A DNA stretch of 5,294 bases, taken from positions 1,238-6,531 of the forward strand of contig PMJN01000449.1 in assembly GCA_003157445.1 (NCBI GenBank), written 5' to 3'. This stretch comes from Micrococcales bacterium. Lineage in GTDB: Bacteria; Actinomycetota; Actinomycetes; Actinomycetales; Dermatophilaceae. The notes under the pieces were generated by a model. The model did no database searches. It was not told the DNA's origin and saw nothing but the letters and a program-made list of their open reading frames with translations. Positions 1 through 5,294 of this stretch are shown piece by piece (position 1 is the stretch's first letter; every line of letters begins with the position of its first letter). The translations under genes and the position numbers were made by a program.

Positions 1-8
1 GTTGTTCG

Positions 9-1451
9 TCAAGGCCTGGCGTCACCTGAGGCCTCAGGATGTCCTGGAAGGCGCCAAGGTTGATGCCAGCCTCCGAACTCAGCGGTCAGCTGTTCGGCCG
101 CAGCCGGCCCCCAAGAGCCGGGGGCGTACGGGCTCGGCTTCTCGGAAAGGTCGAGCAGCGGATCCAGAACCCGCCAGGTCTCCTCGACCGAGTCCTCGCG
201 GGTGAAGTGGCTTTGGTCTCCCTGCATGGCCGCGTAGAGCAACTCCTCGTAGGGAGCTGGGACGCGCTCACCATCGCTGCCGAAGTCGACGTCCAGATCG
301 ATCGGCCGCAGTCCCGGCCCGTCGGTTCGCTTTGCATGCAGCACCCAGCGCGCGCCCGCTCGAGGGTCGATCAGTAGGACGATCTGGTTGGGATCGACGA
401 CCTGGTCGGACTCGGAGAAACCCAGAGAGGGCGGCGTCCGGAAGACCAGGTGCACTTCGGTCTGGCTCAAGGGCAGGGTCTTACCTGCCCGGATGAAGAA
501 CGGCACACCAGACCATCGCCAGTTATCGACCTCCAGTCGCAACGCGGAAAAGGTTTCGGTGGTCGAGCCAGCCAAAACTCCGGACGTGCGCTGGTAACCG
601 TCATACTGCCCTCGCACGTAGTGGTCAGGGTTGGCGACCGGCATCGCGGCAAACACGTCGCGCTTGCGGTTGGACAGGGAGTCCAGGTCACTGCGGGCTG
701 GCGGTTCCATGGCAACCATGGCCAAGACCTGCATCAGGTGGTTCTGGACAACGTCACGCAGACAGCCCACCCGGTCGTAGAAGCCGCCCCGGCCCTCGAC
801 CCCGAAGTTCTCCGCCATAGTGATCTGCACGCTGCTGACGTAGTTACGGTTCCACAGCGGCTCGAGCACGGTGTTGGCGAACCGCAGATGCAAGATGTCC
901 TGCACAGACAGCTTCCCCAGGAAATGGTCGATCCGATAGAGCTGTGTCTCCTGCAGGATCGACCGCAACCTGGCATTGAGCTCCTGGGCTGACGCAAGAT
1001 CATGACCGAAGGGCTTCTCCACAACCACCCGGGCATGCTCTGTGAGACCGGCCGTGGCCAGCCCCTGAACCACCATGGCGAACAACGAGGGCGGAATCTC
1101 CAGATAGAACACCGGCAGGCTGGCACCTGCCAGAGCCTTAGCCACCTTGGCGAAGGTGGCGGCCTCTGCAAAGTCACCCCCGACGTAGCTCATCCTTTGC
1201 CGCAGCCGTTGGAGGGCACCCTCATCGACTGGGACATCGCCCAGAGCCGCTGTCACCGAGTCGGCAGCACGCCGCCGCAGGTCCTCATCGGTCCAGTCCT
1301 CCGCTGCCACCCCAATGATCGGACAGTCCAGCAGTCCCCGACGTTCAAGCTGATATAGCGAGACAAAGGTCATCTTGCGGGCCAGGTCTCCGCTGATACC
1401 GAAAGCCACGAAGGCATCAGCCGGTCGCATGTCTTGCTGGTCGTGAGACAT
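9..1451 (-). CDS. zwf: Glucose-6-phosphate 1-dehydrogenase
   Basis: This 480-residue cytoplasmic enzyme oxidises glucose 6-phosphate to 6-phosphogluconolactone with NADP or NAD, the entry step of the oxidative pentose phosphate pathway. The N-terminal Rossmann part carries GISGDLA (residues 18-24) for the dinucleotide and EKPFG (145-149). The substrate motif RIDHFLGK is at 173-180, with H177 and K180. QNHL (236-239) holds H238, which aligns with the catalytic base, and RAGK (321-324) holds a conserved lysine. The C-terminal family blocks PYEELLYAAMQGD and YAPGSWGP are present, and the length is normal. The ATG at 1451 is preferred because AGGAG lies 5 nt upstream; an in-frame ATG at 1466 would remove that spacing. 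Leucine 181 stands where most homologues have glutamate (LGKE). The usual partners (opcA, pgl, gnd, tal) are not in the window; the same-strand neighbour upstream is a DUF3048 lipoprotein. The family call is secure; cofactor preference cannot be read. Confidence 0.96.
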   Translation of the reverse strand: MSHDQQDMRPADAFVAFGISGDLARKMTFVSLYQLERRGLLDCPIIGVAAEDWTDEDLRRRAADSVTAALGDVPVDEGALQRLRQRMSYVGGDFAEAATFAKVAKALAGASLPVFYLEIPPSLFAMVVQGLATAGLTEHARVVVEKPFGHDLASAQELNARLRSILQETQLYRIDHFLGKLSVQDILHLRFANTVLEPLWNRNYVSSVQITMAENFGVEGRGGFYDRVGCLRDVVQNHLMQVLAMVAMEPPARSDLDSLSNRKRDVFAAMPVANPDHYVRGQYDGYQRTSGVLAGSTTETFSALRLEVDNWRWSGVPFFIRAGKTLPLSQTEVHLVFRTPPSLGFSESDQVVDPNQIVLLIDPRAGARWVLHAKRTDGPGLRPIDLDVDFGSDGERVPAPYEELLYAAMQGDQSHFTREDSVEETWRVLDPLLDLSEKPSPYAPGSWGPAAAEQLTAEFGGWHQPWRLPGHPEASGDARP

Positions 1452-1456
1452 CCACA

Positions 1457-1461
1457 CTCCT
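1457..1461 (-). promoter_or_regulatory. Ribosome binding site of zwf
   Basis: On the minus strand AGGAG sits 5 nt before the ATG at 1451. It decides the start against the in-frame ATG at 1466 and against a 142-codon open extension running up to 1877. Confidence 0.75.
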
Positions 1462-1531
1462 GACATCGGTCGTTCGGACTTGTCGCACGAGCCTAGGACC
1501 TGCCAAACAACCTTGGCCAGAAAGGTCGAGG

Positions 1532-2584
1532 TCAGGAAGGTGACACGGAGCCGTCTGTGGGGACAAGCTCGATCCAGGCAGGTCCGGGGGACAGCGTCAG
1601 GGCCCCGCCTGCTGTGGAGGTGAACGTGTAGGGGTCGCTTACTGAGGGACGGCTCCAGTGCCCGTTCTCCACAACGCCGTTGCGGAAGACCTGGGCGGCT
1701 CCACTGCCATAAGCGAGTACGAAGGGGTCTTCGTTGCCGGCAGCGTCGGTGATGCCTGAATGAGTCACCTGGACGCGAAGCACCACCACGTTGGTTGCCC
1801 GAACCTGCTGCCCGTCTGCGAGCAGGTGCGAGGTTCCGTTCTCGGAGCGCAGGTACGAAGCACCGTCGTAGTCCCACGAGGCTGAGGCACTGCTGCCGAG
1901 CACAACCGAAAGGTGGCGTGAGGCGGGCGAGCCCGCCACGACCGGCCCATAGGTGAACAGGGGGCCCGGCAGACCGGGGTTGGCTAATAGGCCTGCGGCC
2001 GCCGCTCGAAGTCTGTCCGTGGAGGAGTAGAGGTTCTCAGGGGCGTAGCGGGACGTCAGCCGCTGGAAAGGACCCGAGGCGGCATCATCGCTCAGCAGGA
2101 AAGCCGTCGAGTACGCCTTGGCGGGCGCAATCTCCCCAGTCGCTGCGCCGGAGTAGGCGAAGATTCCGCCGTTCAGCGCTCGCAGCAGCGCACCATCAAC
2201 CGGGCGAGCCGACCGGATAGGTCCAAGTTCGGCCGCACCGTGGGACTGGTAGACGGCCAAGAAGCGACTCATACCGCCCTCCACGAGGCACTCGAAGACC
2301 AGATCGGCCTGATTCAGGCCGGACTGCGGGCGAGCAGCAGGCGCGTTGTCGATCTTGACCGACAGAGCGGGCTGGGTCGGCGCGCTGGCCGCGACCACGC
2401 CAGTCAAAGGCCACCGGTAGCTCAGTGCGACCGGGCGCACGTGTATTGCCATGGCTAGCTTGGTTGGCTTGGGCGCAGTAGCGACCGGGGCTCTACGGAC
2501 GGCCGCTGGCTTCGATGTCCCACAGCCACTCATGAGCAGAAGGGTTGCAAGCACTGAGTAGGCGACCAAGGTGTTTCGCTTCAC
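1532..2584 (-). CDS. DUF3048 (YerB-like) domain lipoprotein
   Basis: This is a predicted extracytoplasmic lipoprotein of unknown biochemical function. From the GTG at 2584 it has 350 residues. The N-terminus is a classic lipoprotein signal: KR at residues 2-3, a hydrophobic core, and lipobox LMSGC with the lipid-bearing cysteine at 21. A Ser/Ala/Pro-rich linker follows. The DUF3048 N-terminal domain starts near residue 62 (WPLTGVVA) and carries the family signatures KIDNAPAARPQSGLNQADLV (about 77-96), LVEGGMSRFLAVYQS and GPIRSARPVDG. The C-terminal DUF3048 domain has WDYDGASYLR, NVVVLRVQV, YGSGAAQVFRNG and SPGPAWIELVP. The start is uncertain. A TTG at 2632 opens the same frame 16 codons earlier, just after an in-frame stop, but gives an unusually long n-region. 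Neither start has a clear Shine-Dalgarno sequence, so leaderless translation is possible. The gene ends 80 nt before zwf on the same strand, so co-transcription is possible. YerB-family proteins have been loosely tied to envelope or wall processes; no enzyme activity should be assumed. Confidence 0.88.
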   Translation of the reverse strand: MKRNTLVAYSVLATLLLMSGCGTSKPAAVRRAPVATAPKPTKLAMAIHVRPVALSYRWPLTGVVAASAPTQPALSVKIDNAPAARPQSGLNQADLVFECLVEGGMSRFLAVYQSHGAAELGPIRSARPVDGALLRALNGGIFAYSGAATGEIAPAKAYSTAFLLSDDAASGPFQRLTSRYAPENLYSSTDRLRAAAAGLLANPGLPGPLFTYGPVVAGSPASRHLSVVLGSSASASWDYDGASYLRSENGTSHLLADGQQVRATNVVVLRVQVTHSGITDAAGNEDPFVLAYGSGAAQVFRNGVVENGHWSRPSVSDPYTFTSTAGGALTLSPGPAWIELVPTDGSVSPS

Positions 2585-2858
2585 ATACGCGAACTTACGG
2601 TGGTGCAGCGCGTTGGCCAGGGGCTTTGCCAAAAATCGTTACAACATTCTGGCAGTTCAGCCCCCCTGCGGGTGCAACGAGCGGGTCGCCGGGGTTGGCG
2701 TGCGGGGGCGCCCAACTAGCCTAGATCTGGTGCCGCGCGATGATCGGAGGGCGCCCACGAGGCGCCACGCAGATGGTTACTCGGCGGTGGCCAACCAGCG
2801 CAGCTTCTCGCGGTCGCACGAGCTCCTCCCAGGGCGATGCCAACACTGCTGCACTCCC
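2585..2858. other. Gene-free stretch upstream of the DUF3048 gene
   Basis: No convincing coding sequence is seen on either strand. Small open frames here lack recognisable motifs and ribosome binding sites. The part next to 2632 must hold the promoter of the DUF3048 lipoprotein, but I cannot pick a confident -35/-10 pair. One short GC-rich hairpin lies at 2750-2766. Confidence 0.5.
2750..2766. terminator. Short GC-rich hairpin, possible terminator
   Basis: GGCGCC is repeated around a 5-nt loop (CACGA). Because GGCGCC is its own reverse complement, the two copies form a 6-bp stem. It lies between the end of the tnpB remnant and the DUF3048 gene. No T-run follows on either strand, so a terminator role is only a guess. 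Confidence 0.25.
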
Positions 2859-3464
2859 CTAGAGGTACTCCTTTGACATCCTCGCCGCCATGAACGGCCA
2901 GGATCCCAACTGCGCCTGCGACCTGTTTCTGGCCGCGTTCACGTCAGCGTTCGGCCTGTGCCAGCAAGAACCGCACACGAAAGTCGCTTGGATCTTGCGA
3001 CTTTGCACAGCGATGTGCTTGCAGGCCTGGCAGGTCTGGGACGTGTACGCAGGGTTGACCTTCTCGCCCCGGACGGGTGCTTTCTGTTCCAACCGGGCCG
3101 CGAGCAGTCCCCGCCTGAACTTCAGGATGCCCCCGATGAGGCCAGCCTTCTGTTCGAGGTTCCGACCCGGCTTGGCTGCGGTTCCCCGCGCGGATCGGGT
3201 CATGGCCTTGAGGTTGAGGCCCTCGACCCGGACCACGTCCAGGCCCTCGGGCGAGGTCGGCGCTGGTCCTCTGAACCCAGTCCTTGCGCCGGTCGCCATC
3301 GGTGGCTCCAAACAGGCCGATCAGGGTCTTCACCTTCTTTCGGCGCTTCGACCCCCGACTGACGCGCGCGAGCCTGCGCCCGAGCCGCAGGAGCCGCTCG
3401 GCCTCCTTCGCCCGCAAACCTGAGGGCTGGTCATCTCACCTGTGCACAGCGCCAACCCAAACCG
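2859..3464 (-). pseudogene. tnpB: Decayed tnpB (IS200/IS605 family, OrfB), C-terminal half
   Basis: This is a remnant of a TnpB protein, the RuvC-type RNA-guided nuclease of IS200/IS605 and IS1341-like elements. The 3' frame (from about 3246 down to the stop at 2859) holds the RuvC-II block VVRVEGLNLKAM with its acidic E (codon 3222-3224). The block YTSQTCQACKH follows, then the zinc-finger pairs CQAC and CGSC, and ADVNAARN with the RuvC-III aspartate. The upstream block LLRLGRRLARVSRGSKRR and its continuation DRRKDW...ADLAR lies in another frame. One surplus G in the GGG run at 3244-3246 explains that shift and restores LARGLDVVRVEGLN. A further shift near 3417-3423 separates it from LALCTGEMTSPQ, which resembles the segment after RuvC-I. 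The RuvC-I aspartate and the whole N-terminal half are absent, so about 200 of roughly 400 residues remain. No tnpA is nearby. It cannot encode a working nuclease as read. Confidence 0.85.
2871..2902 (-). mobile_element. Right-end hairpin of the IS605-type element (end of omega-RNA scaffold)
   Basis: Inside the last codons of the tnpB remnant, the minus strand reads CCTGGCCG, a 7-nt loop, then CGGCGAGG. This forms a stem of 3 bp, one G-G mismatch and 4 bp, followed directly by GATGTCAAAG. A hairpin followed by AGGATGTCAA is the usual right-end layout of many actinobacterial IS1341-like elements. There it also forms the 3' end of the guide-RNA scaffold. By that model the element ends near 2873-2877 and the DNA just beyond is flanking, guide-position sequence. 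The coding frame runs about 15 nt past this end to its stop at 2859. The left end was not found. Confidence 0.5.
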
Positions 3465-3636
3465 TGATGTGCGGTCCTGGTCTGTGCTGAGACCATCTTT
3501 CCTTTCGTGATGTCGACGACGAAGGCGAGCTGGTCGACGTTCTGTGGTCGATGGCCACTTGGAGACTGGGCGCAACCGAGGGTTCCTCCGCGGCTCGGAG
3601 TGCTCCGAGCCGCGAAGGAAGCACCACTTGGCGGGG
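3465..3636. other. Gene-free stretch between the tnpB remnant and the phosphoesterase
   Basis: Open frames on the minus strand here show no family I recognise. They may be randomised tnpB 5' sequence or older chromosomal spacer. An 8-bp direct repeat, CCACTTGG, lies at 3555-3562 and 3624-3631, flanking a strong hairpin. Confidence 0.4.
3583..3620 (-). terminator. 18-bp stem hairpin, likely terminator of the phosphoesterase gene
   Basis: An 18-nt inverted repeat has only 2 nt between its arms. Read as minus-strand RNA every position pairs, one of them a U-G wobble; read as plus-strand RNA the same position becomes a C-A mismatch. This strand bias, and its place 17 nt past the stop codon at 3637, suit a transcript end for the phosphoesterase. 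No U-run follows, which is common for terminators in high-GC actinobacteria. It could also protect an mRNA 3' end, or be a mobile-element palindrome. Confidence 0.6.
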
Positions 3637-4818
3637 TCACCAGCCTGTCTGAGCGATCACCTTTGGTTCTAGTGGTTGAACAGCTGCCCGAGTGTGCCGG
3701 AGGTGCCACATGTGCTCAATGGTGGACAGCAGGGTGTAGTGGTCGGCCAGTTTGTCGGAGGTCTTGTGCGGCCCCGTGGTGGAGTTGATGACGATCACTG
3801 GGGCATCGCCGCCGCCGAGCACAACGCCCTTGGCCCCGACTGGGCTGCCGGGACCTCCGGCGTAGCCGGAATAGTCGTTCTCATCCCAGACCAGCACGAT
3901 GCTCGAGTGCGTGGTCTTCCACGTCTTGGAGCTCATGATCTGCTGGACGGTGGTGCGCACGAAGTCGTCGCCGAGATGGATGGCGCCGTGGTCGAGGCCC
4001 GTCTTCGGGTAGCCGCACGCGGGAAGCCCGATGAGGTTCGCAGTGGCGGGGGATACTCCGTGCATGTCATGGCACTGGTCGGGACTGACCCACACGAAGT
4101 TGGGCACAGTACTTGATGCCAGGTCGCTGCCAAAGGACTTCTCGAAGGGGACGATGTTGTTCAGGCGAGGGTTCTTGGCAGAGTTGATGTCCGAGAAGTA
4201 CATGAAGGGGTTGTGCTTCTGCGCGTACAGGTTGACCGTCGCGCCGTTGATGACCGGGGCGTACTCACCCTCGAAGCCGGTGCTGGGCATGGACTGCATG
4301 TAAGCCTTCCAGCTTCGGCCGTTTGCCTCGAGCTGGTCGACAATGTTCTTTGCGCTGAAGAGGTGGGGCCTTGAGGAAGCGCTGGCAGTCTGCTTGGGCG
4401 TGAGGGAGGCACTCACTGTGCCGTCTCCGGCACCGGGGACGAACTCCTCTGGGGCACATGTGACGGCGGCGCCGGCCTTGCAGTCGTCCCAGATGCCCTG
4501 GAAGTCGCCGGAGATCGCTGAAAGGTAGTTCGGCAGACTGGGGTGCGTGACGCCGTGGTAGTTCGTGGCGACGTTATAGCGCTGGGCGAGGGAGGTGATG
4601 TACGGGGCGTCAGCGGTGTTGCCAATGACCTGGTTGGTGCCGTGGTTCTCCATCATGATGACGAAGACGTGCTCAGGGGCGCCCTTCGCGGCCGGTGCAG
4701 GGACGGAGGCGAATGCCTGACTGTTCACGACGCCGGCGCTGATGCCGAACGCGGCGAGGGCGGCAAGGGCCGCGCCTCCCGCGCGCATCCACCGCCGGGA
4801 CCGGAATGTGCTGACCAT
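3637..4818 (-). CDS. Secreted phosphoesterase, PF04185 (acid phosphatase / SapM-like)
   Basis: This 393-residue exported protein belongs to the phosphoesterase superfamily that includes bacterial phospholipase C, AcpA and SapM-type acid phosphatases. It probably releases phosphate from phosphomonoesters outside the cell; the substrate is not readable. The signal peptide covers roughly residues 1-37: a basic stretch RSRRWMR, an Ala-rich core, and a likely cut after AFA (35-37). Family blocks follow in order: MMENHG (55-60), with E57 and N58 in the first metal-site motif; HPSLPNYLSAISGD (92-105); SPDQCHDMHG (245-254); VWDEND (310-315); and DHYTLLSTIEHMW (359-371). Cysteines 113, 121, 249 and 268 could form two disulfides, fitting an exported protein. 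The ATG at 4818 has AGGAG 5 nt upstream; a longer open frame from 4896 adds 26 residues that spoil the signal peptide. It is divergent from a phospholipase C gene across 335 bp, and GTTCAC-type motifs upstream suggest phosphate control. A phosphatidylinositol phosphatase role like that of SapM is possible but unproven. Confidence 0.9.
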   Translation of the reverse strand: MVSTFRSRRWMRAGGAALAALAAFGISAGVVNSQAFASVPAPAAKGAPEHVFVIMMENHGTNQVIGNTADAPYITSLAQRYNVATNYHGVTHPSLPNYLSAISGDFQGIWDDCKAGAAVTCAPEEFVPGAGDGTVSASLTPKQTASASSRPHLFSAKNIVDQLEANGRSWKAYMQSMPSTGFEGEYAPVINGATVNLYAQKHNPFMYFSDINSAKNPRLNNIVPFEKSFGSDLASSTVPNFVWVSPDQCHDMHGVSPATANLIGLPACGYPKTGLDHGAIHLGDDFVRTTVQQIMSSKTWKTTHSSIVLVWDENDYSGYAGGPGSPVGAKGVVLGGGDAPVIVINSTTGPHKTSDKLADHYTLLSTIEHMWHLRHTRAAVQPLEPKVIAQTGW

Positions 4819-4823
4819 GGTTT

Positions 4824-4828
4824 CTCCT
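4824..4828 (-). promoter_or_regulatory. Ribosome binding site of the phosphoesterase gene
   Basis: AGGAG on the minus strand lies 5 nt before the ATG at 4818 and fixes this start over the in-frame start at 4896. Confidence 0.75.
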
Positions 4829-4838
4829 GAGAAGAGTG

Positions 4839-4848
4839 TCACGTGAAC
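4839..4848 (-). promoter_or_regulatory. GTTCACGTGA operator-like element, left copy
   Basis: The minus strand reads GTTCACGTGA, containing the 8-bp palindrome TCACGTGA. It lies 20 nt upstream of the phosphoesterase ATG, next to its ribosome binding site. The same 10-mer occurs on the plus strand at 5065-5074. The position would suit a repressor site or part of an activator site in the 5' region. Confidence 0.4.
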
Positions 4849-4896
4849 GAGGGGACGGTGGACAGGCTGGAGGGCAAGACTGACGGTTCGCCTCAA

Positions 4897-4929
4897 GCTG
4901 GGTGAACAACAGAAGAAGCCTCAGGTAAC
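4897..4929 (-). promoter_or_regulatory. Candidate PHO-box-like direct repeats for the phosphoesterase gene
   Basis: Read on the minus strand, three consecutive 11-bp units are GTTACCTGAGG, CTTCTTCTGTT and GTTCACCCAGC. The last begins with GTTCACC, the exact core of the streptomycete PhoP box; the first two match only partly. The array ends about 78 nt before the ATG at 4818. It is assigned by pattern only. Confidence 0.35.
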
Positions 4930-5048
4930 AAACGCGTGCTTGGCAGCCTGACGACGAAAGGCCGTACGCGGCACCACCAGCCCGGCCCGTCGCCGGCTTC
5001 CTCATGCCGGTTGCTGGGCGGTGCGCACATTGAGTTCGCCACCGGCGG

Positions 5049-5101
5049 CCTGATGTCACATGGTGTTCACGTGATGGCGGTCGGTTGTCCACCTGATGTC
5101 A
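5049..5101 (+). promoter_or_regulatory. Candidate PHO-box array upstream of the phospholipase C gene
   Basis: Three units match in 11-bp register: TGTCACATGGT at 5054, GTTCACGTGAT at 5065 and GTCCACCTGAT at 5087. The slot at 5076 is degenerate. The last two strong units differ at only 2 of 11 positions and are exactly 22 bp apart. Such 11-bp direct repeats with a GTTCAC core are how actinobacterial PhoP binds phosphate-starvation promoters. A 10-bp direct repeat, CCTGATGTCA (5049-5058 and 5092-5101), frames the array. The array ends about 52 nt before the ATG, a suitable place for an activator. Confidence 0.5.
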
Positions 5102-5140
5102 TGCGCCTTTCAGACACTGGTAGCGAACATCAGCCCACGA

Positions 5141-5146
5141 GAGGAA
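5141..5146 (+). promoter_or_regulatory. Ribosome binding site of the phospholipase C gene
   Basis: GAGGAA lies 7 nt before the ATG at 5154. It supports this start, which also gives a complete Tat signal peptide. Confidence 0.65.
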
Positions 5147-5153
5147 CGCCCAT

Positions 5154-5294
5154 ATGTCGTCTGTAAGCCGCCGACGATTCCTTCAGCTCGGGGCTGGAGC
5201 AACAGCCGCCTCCCTGCTGTCGCCGCACATCGCTCAAGCCTCGGCCATCGAGGCCAACCACAAGACGCGGTCGATCCGCGACGTTGAGCACATC
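5154..5294 (+). CDS. Tat-exported phospholipase C / phosphoesterase, 5' part only
   Basis: Only the first 47 codons are in the window; the frame is open to the right edge. The protein begins with a textbook twin-arginine signal: SRRRFLQ at residues 5-11, then LGAGATAASLL as a mild hydrophobic core. A likely cut site follows AQA (27-29) or ASA (29-31). The mature part starts with a polar stretch and SIRDVEHI (40-47). That segment corresponds to the strand that leads into the LMQENRSFDHYFG metal-site motif of bacterial phospholipases C (PlcA-C of mycobacteria, PlcH/PlcN of pseudomonads, PF04185), which would lie just past the edge. Tat export and this N-terminal layout are typical of that family, whose members cleave phosphatidylcholine or related phospholipids outside the cytoplasm. 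The gene is divergent from a second PF04185 enzyme and follows a PHO-box-like array, which fits a role in phosphate supply. A different Tat-exported phosphatase is possible, since the catalytic region is not visible. Confidence 0.75.
   Translation, partial: MSSVSRRRFLQLGAGATAASLLSPHIAQASAIEANHKTRSIRDVEHI

Larger units (their letters stand above)
4819..5153. promoter_or_regulatory. Divergent intergenic control region between two phosphoesterase genes
   Basis: This 335-bp stretch separates the phosphoesterase (leftward) from the phospholipase C (rightward). It must carry both promoters. It contains several GTTCAC-like units on both strands and two inverted copies of a TCACGTGAAC element. A 10-bp direct repeat, CCTGATGTCA, is also present. 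The open frames that cross it have no recognisable domains. Clear -10 hexamers could not be assigned. Confidence 0.65.

Noticed and set aside
450..992. 180-codon open frame antisense to zwf
   Set aside because: It is a shadow of zwf, with no recognisable motif and no ribosome binding site.
1452..1877. 142-codon in-frame extension upstream of zwf
   Set aside because: It overlaps the DUF3048 gene in another frame, is Arg/Pro-rich low-quality sequence, and a good ribosome binding site supports the start at 1451.
2777..2853. Possible short minus-strand peptide ending in CDREKLRWLATAE
   Set aside because: About 25 codons with no ribosome binding site and no known family; too short to support.
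2571..2876. 101-codon plus-strand open frame in the spacer next to the DUF3048 gene
   Set aside because: It has no start signal or domain, and it overlaps the 5' end of the DUF3048 gene and the tnpB stop.
2890..3423. 177-codon plus-strand open frame antisense to the tnpB remnant
   Set aside because: The opposite strand holds clear TnpB motifs, so this is a shadow.
4819..4896. 26-codon N-terminal extension of the phosphoesterase
   Set aside because: It would place non-signal residues before a complete signal peptide, and the Shine-Dalgarno sequence lies before the ATG at 4818.
5034..5044. GTTCGCCACCG as a further PHO-like unit
   Set aside because: It is out of the 11-bp register of the array by about 2 bp and lacks the CAC core.
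4673..5092. 139-codon minus-strand open frame across the divergent intergenic region
   Set aside because: Its 3' part is a shadow of the phosphoesterase gene; the rest is Arg/Pro/Cys-rich with no domain.
5096..5287. 63-codon plus-strand open frame overlapping the phospholipase C start
   Set aside because: It is out of frame with the Tat signal peptide, which has a proper ribosome binding site and clear motifs.

Overview
The window reads as high-GC chromosomal DNA from an actinobacterium-like organism. The clues are GC-rich third positions throughout, a twin-arginine phospholipase C, a lipoprotein of the YerB-like DUF3048 family, and GTTCAC-type 11-bp direct repeats like the PHO boxes of streptomycetes. 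The exact taxon cannot be fixed from the sequence, and GC content was judged by eye, not computed.

Layout. (1) 9-1451, minus: a complete glucose-6-phosphate dehydrogenase (zwf). (2) 1532-2584, minus: a secreted lipoprotein with a DUF3048 (YerB-like) domain, 80 nt upstream of zwf and on the same strand. (3) 2585-2858: a gene-free stretch with one short GC-rich hairpin. (4) About 2859-3464, minus: a decayed tnpB (IS200/IS605, IS1341 type). Its C-terminal half is recognisable but broken by at least two frameshifts, and it ends in a right-end-type hairpin. (5) 3465-3636: no gene; it holds an 18-bp perfect hairpin just past the stop of the next gene. (6) 3637-4818, minus: a complete secreted phosphoesterase of the PF04185 type (acid phosphatase / SapM-like). 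(7) 4819-5153: a 335-bp divergent intergenic region with repeated GTTCAC motifs. (8) 5154 to the right edge, plus: the first 47 codons of a Tat-exported phospholipase C, cut by the window edge.

How the parts may work together. The right third looks like a small phosphorus-scavenging locus: two exported phosphoesterases of the same superfamily are transcribed divergently from one intergenic region. That region carries GTTCAC-like units in 11-bp register on both sides, as expected for control by a PhoP-type phosphate-starvation regulator (inference). The left third (zwf and the DUF3048 lipoprotein) is ordinary chromosomal housekeeping or envelope content. The tnpB remnant is a mobile-element scar between the two blocks. 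I saw no CRISPR array, tRNA, rRNA or clearly new multi-gene system. The shared intergenic control region is the most interesting part.
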